Assembly (NCBI GenBank): GCA_033439265.1
Contig: JAVTVX010000021.1
Span: forward strand, 14,039,001 to 14,103,000
DNA from: Dillenia suffruticosa
Taxonomy: Eukaryota > Streptophyta > Magnoliopsida > Dilleniales > Dilleniaceae
Reading direction: 5' to 3'
DNA: 64,000 nt
The notes below the pieces were generated by a model. The model ran no database searches. It saw only the letters and a program-made list of their open reading frames with translations, and was not told where the DNA came from. Shown piece after piece: positions 56,611 to 64,000 of this stretch; position 1 is the first letter of the stretch; each line of letters starts with the position of its first letter. The position numbers and the translations under genes are program-made.

Positions 56611-58754
56611 TTTGGTTTTTTTCATCACTTGCTCAAAACCCTCTTCGTTCCGTTTCAAATTTATAAAACCTTAAACATCTAAAAATACAATACAGTGGAC
56701 TTAGTTTTATCAAAAAAATGAAAACACGAAAAGTGAGAGATCATGTGAAACCTTTCAGTTTTGGCATAACAATACTAAGTCGTAAAAATAATAAAAATAT
56801 ACGCGTTTACGAAAATATCTCAACTTCAAAAACACACTCGAATACAAACTTTTTACTAATCGGGTATTCTTACGAGAACCAGGGCATGTTCTTTATTTGT
56901 ACAAAGGAAGAAGTCAATTTTAAATGCGAAGGAATTTGAAGAAGTAAGCTTTTCAAAATCATTAGTGAATTCTTTTAATATATCTTAAATTCAAAGATTT
57001 TGTGCTTGCAAGATACTGCAAATGAAAATTTACTATTTAAATATATACTTACACATATTACACAAAACTCAATATAAAAATATGGAACGGCTTACGTTAC
57101 ATTTCATGATGGTGATGAAGCCTTTGGGCCCTTGAATCCACTCGTTGTTGATGTTAGGGACCATTGCCCAAGATTATAATAGAGTATTTTTTTGGGTATT
57201 ATATTGTTGGTAGTCGAAGTCATACTCTTATTAATTCGATTCGAAACTTATAACAGCTCATTTAAGGGGACTACTCTCCCAACGTAATTTACTCTATATC
57301 CAAACCGTGAGTTAAAATTGTCATATTTTATAAAAATATAAATATAAAATATATAAGAATTTTTGTAAAAATACAAAAATAAAAATATGAATAAAAATGT
57401 AAATATAAAATATATAAGAATTTTTGTATAAGTATTAATTATTTTATAAAAATAATAAAATGTCATAGTTTATAATAAAAGTATCAAAGGATCAATTATA
57501 TAATTATAAATTGTAAGATAAATAATATAAAAATTATAATTATAATTAAATAAATAAATAATTTATTAAATATAAAAAAATATTTAAAGATAAAGATTTT
57601 TTTTATGAATATTAATTAATTTAATGTATTAAAATATTTTAAAAAATTTTCAAAAATGAAAAACATTTTGAAAATAGAAAAATATTTATGTTGAAAGTTT
57701 TCATGTATCATAGTATGTGATTAATTGTTTCTTGTTGCTCCCTCGATCAATTGCTTCTTGCTGCTTTTTCTCCTTCTTCAAAGTAAATACGAGACACTAA
57801 ATGTCAAGGTGTAACCAGGAATTGTGGGTTTTTGGATTTATCAACTTTTTTTTTTTTTATTCTTATCGACTATCAGTTGGTCTAATGAGATATGATATTA
57901 GATTTCTTAACTATGATTTTGAATTCAACTCGCGATTTGGGTATGAAATAGATTACGTTGGAGGAGTAATCCCTTAATGAGTCACTGTAAATATAAAAAT
58001 AGATTAGTCAAATTATAATTTCGAATACCTATTTGTATAATTCAAAAAAAAACTTTCTTTTATTCTTTGTGTTTTCAACATTTACCATATTATTTATATT
58101 TAAAAAAACAGAACGCCTGAATAAATATTTTTGCTTTAATCTCATTTTCGAGTCAAATGGGCTAAAAACTGAAATTATTAAATAATATTTGACATAATAA
58201 ATATTAACATCAAAAGTTACATGAGCAATATTTTGGAGAAACGACTAGGAGGCAAGACTAATAATTGTCTCAATAATAAAGGGGATGATGTTGAAGTATT
58301 GTTTTTATCGATTTAATAAATAAAAATATTAATTTTTTAATTAAATTTTAAATTTTAAATTTAAGAATAAAAAGAAATTATGTTGAAAAAGATTTTTTTA
58401 AATTGAATTTGATAATATTTAAATCAAATTAATTAAAATATAGTATTAAAAAAAAAATTGACTTAGGGGGCATCGTACAAGGTTTACAACCTGTTGGGGC
58501 TTCTCACACTTTTTGTCCCTTAATGGCTACCTCCATGTCTCGTTTTTATGCCCAAGAACAAAAACGCAACATTTGATCTCCCAAACCATTTTCACACCTT
58601 TCCTTTTGAACGGCGTCGCTTCCAAATATCGTCATCACCTTCACTAAGCCCAGCTTGGCCGTTTTGAAAATCATCAAAAAGTTGTCTGCTTCACCATTTC
58701 CAAATTCAAACTCCAAAAAACAACAGAATCTCTCTCTCTCTCTCAGTTCTAAAG
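56611..58754. other. AT-rich intergenic region with an inverted repeat pair
   Basis: No gene is recognisable. Most of the stretch is very AT-rich. Two related segments lie in opposite orientation at about 57254-57320 and 57905-57985. A CT tract (about 58731-58744) sits just before the ARMC6-type start codon, and GAACGGCGTCGCT at 58608-58620 resembles the palindrome seen upstream of other genes. Confidence 0.55.
57254..57985. repeat. Inverted repeat pair enclosing about 600 bp of AT-rich DNA
   Basis: The left arm has CTCATTTAAGGGGACTACTC then CCCAACGTAATTTACTCTAT. The right arm, read on the opposite strand, has CTCATTAAGGGATTACTCC then CCAACGTAATCTATTTCATA and CCCAAATCGCGAGTT, matching CCAAACCGTGAGTT on the left. 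Arms are about 65-80 bases and roughly 75 percent identical. It may be a decayed transposable element or two copies of one repeat in opposite orientation. Confidence 0.6.
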
Positions 58755-61700
58755 ATGGCACCAGCGAAACCCAAGAAAGTGACCATCTCACAAGAAGCAT
58801 TCAATGACCTAGTAAAGGAAAACATAGAAGATCTGGGAATGGAGCCTGATGAAGCCTTACAAGACGCCATCCAAACCCTAACTCTCCAAGGCGTTGATCT
58901 CTCCGGCATCATCACCTCTCCCAACAATACCAGTCCTCTCATTCAATGTCTTGACTCTCTCAAACACTTCGATTCGGTTAATGTGGATGATCTCGACTTG
59001 GACGAATTGCTCAAATCCTTTGATCACCTCTCTCAGTTGTGTTCCTCGGACTCAGAGGAGGGATTGGCAAATGTCGCGATTGCGATTAGGAATGGTGGGG
59101 TCGAGGTTGTTTGCTCGATTTGTTCGAAGATTCCGGTCGACTGTGATAGGGCTCTTGTCTCCGGTTTGAAGGCACTTGCTTCTTTGTTGCGAGGTATTGT
59201 CTTTCTTCTTCCTTTGATCTTTTCTTCCCACCCCCCCCCAAATTTAACTGACCATATGACCTTAAATCGAGCGACATTGATTCATGTTGCTGGATACTAT
59301 GTAGCTGCATTGCCTGTCACTTATGTAACTTAACTAGGAATATGATAGCCCATGAATCGAGCTGAAGAGAAAAAGTCGATTCATATGGCTGCATTGCCTA
59401 TGTAAGTTGCAAAAGGAAGCACCCTTTGCTTGTAAATATTTAAATCTTGAGAATTCTAGATCCCCCCATATTTATCTGACAATATGACCCTAAATCGAGT
59501 AAAATCAATTCATGTAGTTGAATATATATGGCTGCACTGCCTGTTACTTGCATAGTTCAACTAACAATATGATGACCAATGAATCATGAAGAAGAGAAAA
59601 GATTGATTATTGGGGCTGCATTTCCTATATAATTTGCAAAAGAAGCACCTGTTGTTTGTAGTTGATTAGATCTCAAGAATTCTAGATTCCCTAAAATTCA
59701 TCATTTCTCTAGCTGAACCCAGAGAATGCTTTTCCTCTGAGACAAATTTCTGTTGACTTAGATGTCTTGCAAAGATTGGACATTATTTTGAATGTCAAAT
59801 AATGAAAAGAGTGTGCTTTTTGTATGAAAATTTGGGCTGCAAATGAACCAATCCATTGATGAGCACCTTGTGACTCGGCTTATTAACAACTTAGCTCCCC
59901 TCATTCATTAGCTAAAGTAGCTGATTAGGAGCACAATTTTTAATTAAAGAAGCCAAGGTTGAAGATAGGAATAGGCTTACTAATGTGAGTAGGTTTGTTT
60001 CCAGTTAGGTTTAGCTCGCTGAACTATTTAAACGAGCTGAGCTTGACCATACCTTTTAGTCTAGAATTAGGCTCGACCTGGGTTGACTCGTTAATGAAGT
60101 GAACAAGCTTGAACATCCTCTCACTTGGCTTGTTAGTGTCCCTAATGAAAACAATCATCAATAAGTTTTCATGATGAATGTTCCTGTTGATGGGGTTGAG
60201 CTGAGTTGAGTTGGTTCATTTCCAAGTAGCACTACCAATACAGTCAAATGTAAGTCTTAAGTTGGGAATCAACTACCAGTAATGTAAATATATCTTTAAG
60301 ATGGTGTAGCATTTGTAAGTCTTTGCATTCTTTTACAGATCTCCAAAGTACGGATACATTTCAGAAGGTTGATGGACCAAGGATTGTGGTTGTTATCATT
60401 AGAAATGGCAGTCAAAAGTTGGACATTTTGGATAGTGGCTTCTCAGTTGTTGCTGCGGCTTCTACTGGAAATGAAATTGTGAAAGCATCATTTATGGACT
60501 TGAAAATAGATGAGCTCATACTTCAGATTATGATGGAACAGAAAAAAGGCAGCATTCAATGTCTCTATGATGCCATACGAGTTTTGTTAGCTGCTGATGA
60601 TAATCGTGTAGTGGCTTCTGAAGTGAGTAAATTATTCCAATTTAATTGCAAACTCTTAGTAAGTACCTCAATTAACATTTTGTACATTTGAAATAATAGG
60701 TCTACGGTTATGCTCGAAGATTTGCAAAACTTGGAATTGCAGGAGCCCTGGTTGAATCACTTAAAGGAGGGCTTAGTTCTCCTGGTCTGGTCTCAGCAAG
60801 TATTGCTCTGAAGGCTGTAGCTGTGAATGTGAGTATATCCAAATATGATGAGATCTGAAGTCACAAATTGCAGTTAAATGCTAATCTAATTATTTTATTG
60901 AATACGAAGTTGATGTTATTAATTTTCTGGCAAAATTTCGTAATCATACAATATATACATATATATATCCACTGCAATAAAGAGAAATGATGTTTTTTTA
61001 TATTTGTGACATTTGCAACCTCTGATAACCATAGCCTTTTGGTTTGAGCTGTTCTACTGATTTCGAGGCTGTTATTTGCTGCAGGATGAAATATGCAGGT
61101 CTATTGCCGATAATGGTGGTATAGATGCGATTCTTCAATGTATTGACGACAGTGGTGAACAGGGCAACAGAATTGTAGCTAGGGGATGCTGTTCTTTGTT
61201 GTCTACGGTAAAGTCAAAGCTACCATCTCAATAGGTTTCTCAACTTAAAATCTTATTAGTCTGTTTACTGCATGCTTGTGTGGTATTGGCCACCTAAGGT
61301 TCTGCCATATATGGAGTTGGCGTGAAATTTATCTGGAGAACGATGGTGCTGTTTACTTATTTTCTTATGATTTGAACATTAATTGAATAACTTTTTGTCT
61401 CTTCACCACCTTTTCCTTTATCAAAAGATTTTGCTTTCATGAGATGTCTAAAGCAAGAGAAAGGATTTATGCAGCAGACCAACTTAAAATAATTCAAGTC
61501 CCTCTCCATGCGAGTCAAATCATGCAATTGGAGTAGTCATCTACTGCAGTTCTGCATGGTTAACCAACACATCAAGGAATAAGCAGGATGACAATGAGTT
61601 TGTTGAAGGGATGGTGCTGTAAGCGTGTAATGATAGGAATGACTAAAACAAAAATGAAAAAATATATTAAGTTATAGATAGCTTTTCTCATGAAATGACG

Positions 61701-62809
61701 GAAAATTGACTAAAATAGTTTCATTACACGGTCGAGAGAAAAGAATTATATGAAAGAATGAGCTTGCTGTAGGTGTATAAATGAGTTGAGGTATAAATCA
61801 TCAATGGGGAATGACAAAGTTTGGTTTGAAAGTTCAATAGGCTAACCAAAGGGGTGCAATATCTAAAAGAAGGAATGCCCTTCTGGAGCTTAAATGACTG
61901 AAATCCAGTAGATAATTGCATGTAGCGGGAAACAAGGCCCCCCTGCACTTTGGCTTCTTGAGTTATTGCATATTCCCACATGTACTGCACTCTAAACATA
62001 ACATTGACCGGTTTCAGGTGGTAGCTTGCAGATCCATGGTTCTAATGACAATGTAATAATCTGTTGCTGCCTGCTTAAGCATCTGAACATCTCTAATATA
62101 TTGTGTCTGTTTAGTTGGCAGGAAGTGACACAAACAAGAATGCCATTGTTGCGAAGTCAGGCCTAGATAAGCTAATTAAACTTTCATCACGATTTTCTGA
62201 GGATCCTTCAGTCATTCAAGAGGTATGAACCGAATATCCTAATGTGAACAGTTATTGCACTGTAAATCTTTCATATTTGTGACATGCCACTAATTCAAGT
62301 TTCTGATCAAGTTCAATGCCTTCACTGATTTCATTGCAAGATTCAGTTATGTTTATGGATGACATTGACGATTAAGATTAATCTTCATCTTGGTTCACAT
62401 CTCAATCCTGCAGGTTATGTCGGTTATTTGTGCACTGTGTCTAAGATCCCCAGAAAATGCAGCTCGCGCAGTTGAGGCTGGTGCTGGAGACCTTGCAATC
62501 CAAGCTATGCAAAAGTTCCCCAGTGCATCTCAGATGCAGAGGAACTCATGTATGATGATTCGAAATCTTGTTGTCAGAAACCCAGAAAACAGGTATCTTG
62601 CTTATTTGATTTTGATATCATGTTTACATGTGCAAACAGTATGATATTATTGAACCATTTTCACTGCATTGACTATTTGGCACAGAACTCTCCTGCTCAA
62701 TAATGGCATTGAGAAGATTATAAGGCGAGCCAAAGAGACCCATGAGAACTGCAAAGATGCAGCTGCTGCTGCATTAAGGGATTTAGGGCTTGATAACTAC
62801 CATGCATAA
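58755..62809 (+). CDS. ARMC6: ARMC6-type armadillo repeat protein (461 aa, 7 exons)
   Basis: Exons: 58755-59193, 60339-60622, 60700-60828, 61085-61207, 62115-62222, 62414-62592, 62686-62809; 1386 coding bases, all GT-AG. The start MAPAKPKKVTISQEAFNDLV is the family N-terminus and follows a CT tract. The N-terminal region contains LGMEPDEALQDAIQTLTLQG typical of ARMC6, then a series of armadillo-like helical repeats to the end (for example GALVESLKGG, DEICRSIADNGGIDAILQCI, NKNAIVAKSGLDKLIKL, NAARAVEAGAGDLAIQAMQK, NNGIEKIIRRAKETHENCKD). The C-terminus is ALRDLGLDNYHA. Several introns fall at equivalent repeat positions and are phase 0. Armadillo repeats bind protein partners. The molecular role of plant ARMC6 is not established. 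Intron 1 contains a 232-bp tandem duplication. Confidence 0.92.
59229..59693. repeat. Tandem duplication in ARMC6-type intron 1, about 232-bp period
   Basis: Copy 1 (59229-59460) begins CCCCCCCCCAAATTTAACTG and copy 2 (59461-59693) begins TCCCCCCATATTTATCTGAC. Both continue through AATATGACC-TAAATCGAG, GGCTGCATTGCCT/GGCTGCACTGCCT, AGAAGAGAAAA, TTGCAAAAG-AAGCACC and GAATTCTAGAT. Divergence is moderate, so the event is old. Confidence 0.85.
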
Positions 62810-64000
62810 CCCATTTTACTGGGATTACTACATGTACTTGCACATTTTATGCAACATTATTGAGCCGTTAATAGTCTTGAAAGTATTATCTCAATGATTT
62901 TGTGCACCTGTTCATTTGCATATTCATCGCATCATTTGTTCGATCCAAAGCCATATGATGGTTGCTGGAATTATAATCAGATGACTATGAACGGGCTGAA
63001 CTCTTCTGCCCAAGGCTGGGCTAGGCTGGGCTAGAGCCAAGGTCCACGACTAGTCCAAAGCAACAATCAGTTGGTTGACCGTGTTAGGCTGGGTTTGACT
63101 AGTTTTTCTAGCCAAGGCTAGGCTGGGCTAGACCCAAGGTCCACGACTAGTTCAAAGCAACAATCAGTTGGTTGGCCCCGTTTTAGGCTGAGTTTGGACT
63201 GGCTCTGCTAACTTCTCCAACTCAGTTCAGAATCTCTAGGGTCAAACTGAGAATTTAACTTCCTTTTATAATCCAATCCCAACCTCGGCTGTTTGGGGCC
63301 ACGTTTGAGTCTAATCTCTACGCTTGACCTGACCTTCATGCTAGCCCATGTCTACCCACAAGGGCCACAACTTGGGGGAGGATGTTCATGATAAGAAGAT
63401 TCCAAGCACAAAACCTAAAAGGTGAAGACACAAAACCATTTCAATATCACTTCAAAGGGCAAGCATCCATGTCACTGCAACCATTGCAACCCTATAACAT
63501 GGAACGTGCAAGGTCATGTACAAAGAGCAGAAACCATTGTCCTGGCCCTTTCATTTCTTCTGTGAATCGTATGGAGGGCCATCATGACACCACTAATCAG
63601 CCGAGACATTATCAACCAAACCATGATAAGATCTGCTCCAAATGGACCAAAACTAGATTCTGTGATAACCAGCTCACAGGGAAAAAGGACCACATGCCAA
63701 GCAGTTGCATAGAACCAAGCTCATTGATCGGATTAAGACCTCGATTTAAAAAAGATTAACAGAACGATATGCAAAGCAAAAGCATTTAGATAATATCTGA
63801 CTTCAAACAACATGAAACGATATAAGGATCCCAAATTATATGAACATCTGTTCAATCAAAAAGCAATTTATAACAGCAAAATATTTCTCAAGAATTGGAG
63901 GACTTCATTTAGTGACAATTAATCAGATTCACCAGTTCACAATATTTTGCAGCGACACTCCCTAGAACTTCATAAAAACTCAAAAGTTCACTCAGGCCTG
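62810..64000. other. Right flank: ARMC6-type 3' region and unassigned DNA
   Basis: The first few hundred bases are likely the 3' untranslated region of the ARMC6-type gene. A diverged tandem repeat lies at 63010-63210. An open frame at 63382-63759 (125 codons) has no recognisable domain and is rich in His/Gln/Asn/Ser without splice support. The final 250 bases may be the 3' flank of a minus-strand gene beyond the window, but nothing demonstrates this. Confidence 0.5.
63010..63210. repeat. Tandem duplication, about 101-bp period, with GGCTGGGCTA sub-repeats
   Basis: Copy 1 (about 63010-63110) and copy 2 (about 63111-63210) share CCAAGGCT-GGCTGGGCTAGA, AAGGTCCACGACTAGT-CAAA and GCAACAATCAGTTGGTTG. 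Within copy 1, GGCTGGGCTA is itself repeated. Confidence 0.85.

Noticed and set aside
63382..63759. 125-codon open frame at the right edge
   Set aside because: No domain, no promoter or splice evidence; composition unlike the recognised genes.
1..64000. CRISPR arrays, prophage, prokaryotic operons or organelle DNA insertions
   Set aside because: No regularly spaced repeats, no polycistronic gene order, no plastid or mitochondrial gene sequence recognised; the introns and transposons are those of plant nuclear DNA.

Overview
This is nuclear DNA from a flowering plant, most likely a eudicot. It is AT-rich, its genes are split by GT-AG introns, CT/GA and AT microsatellites are abundant, and there are LINE, hAT and LTR-element traces. 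The species cannot be named from the sequence. All gene models below were assembled by eye from splice-site logic and protein-family recognition. In each multi-exon model the reading phase is preserved across every junction and the coding length is a whole number of codons.

Layout. 1-2488 is intergenic. 2572-3633 (+) is an intronless DUF1645 protein. 3634-9909 is AT-rich intergenic DNA with two tandem duplications and a diverged dispersed repeat. 9910-18153 (-) is a five-exon ZOP1 gene (U1-type zinc finger plus OCRE); its second intron carries a 5'-truncated LINE that was itself split by an 857-bp non-autonomous hAT element. 19069-20403 (+) is an intronless PIF/Harbinger-transposase-derived gene of the ALP1 type, divergent from ZOP1. 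22744-23519 (-) is a beta-galactosidase pseudogene tail, followed by an unidentified decayed locus up to about 25350. 26625-26886 is a foldback structure. 27730-33603 (-) is an 11-exon CDPK-related kinase with a 60-bp LINE tail in intron 1. 33604-41531 is a long AT-rich gap. 41532-50851 (-) is an 18-exon S9 serine peptidase; intron 17 contains a tRNA-Ser(GCU) gene on the opposite strand, and intron 3 contains a tandem repeat split by a solo LTR. 53613-56391 (-) is a three-exon SCNM1-type zinc-finger protein. 58755-62809 (+) is a seven-exon ARMC6-type armadillo protein.

The genes do not form an operon or a gene cluster; they are ordinary single plant genes. Two (ZOP1, SCNM1) belong to pre-mRNA splicing families. 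Two that face each other across a 915-bp interval (ZOP1 and the ALP1-like gene) belong to families tied to chromatin silencing. Shared regulatory texture is visible: GA/CT tracts lie just before several start codons and just after several 5' splice sites, and an ACGACGTCGT-like palindrome recurs near promoters. No CRISPR array, prophage or prokaryotic defence system is present. I did not find a convincing undescribed system. The most interesting material is the nested, precisely datable transposon insertions and the transposon load inside a silencing-factor gene.
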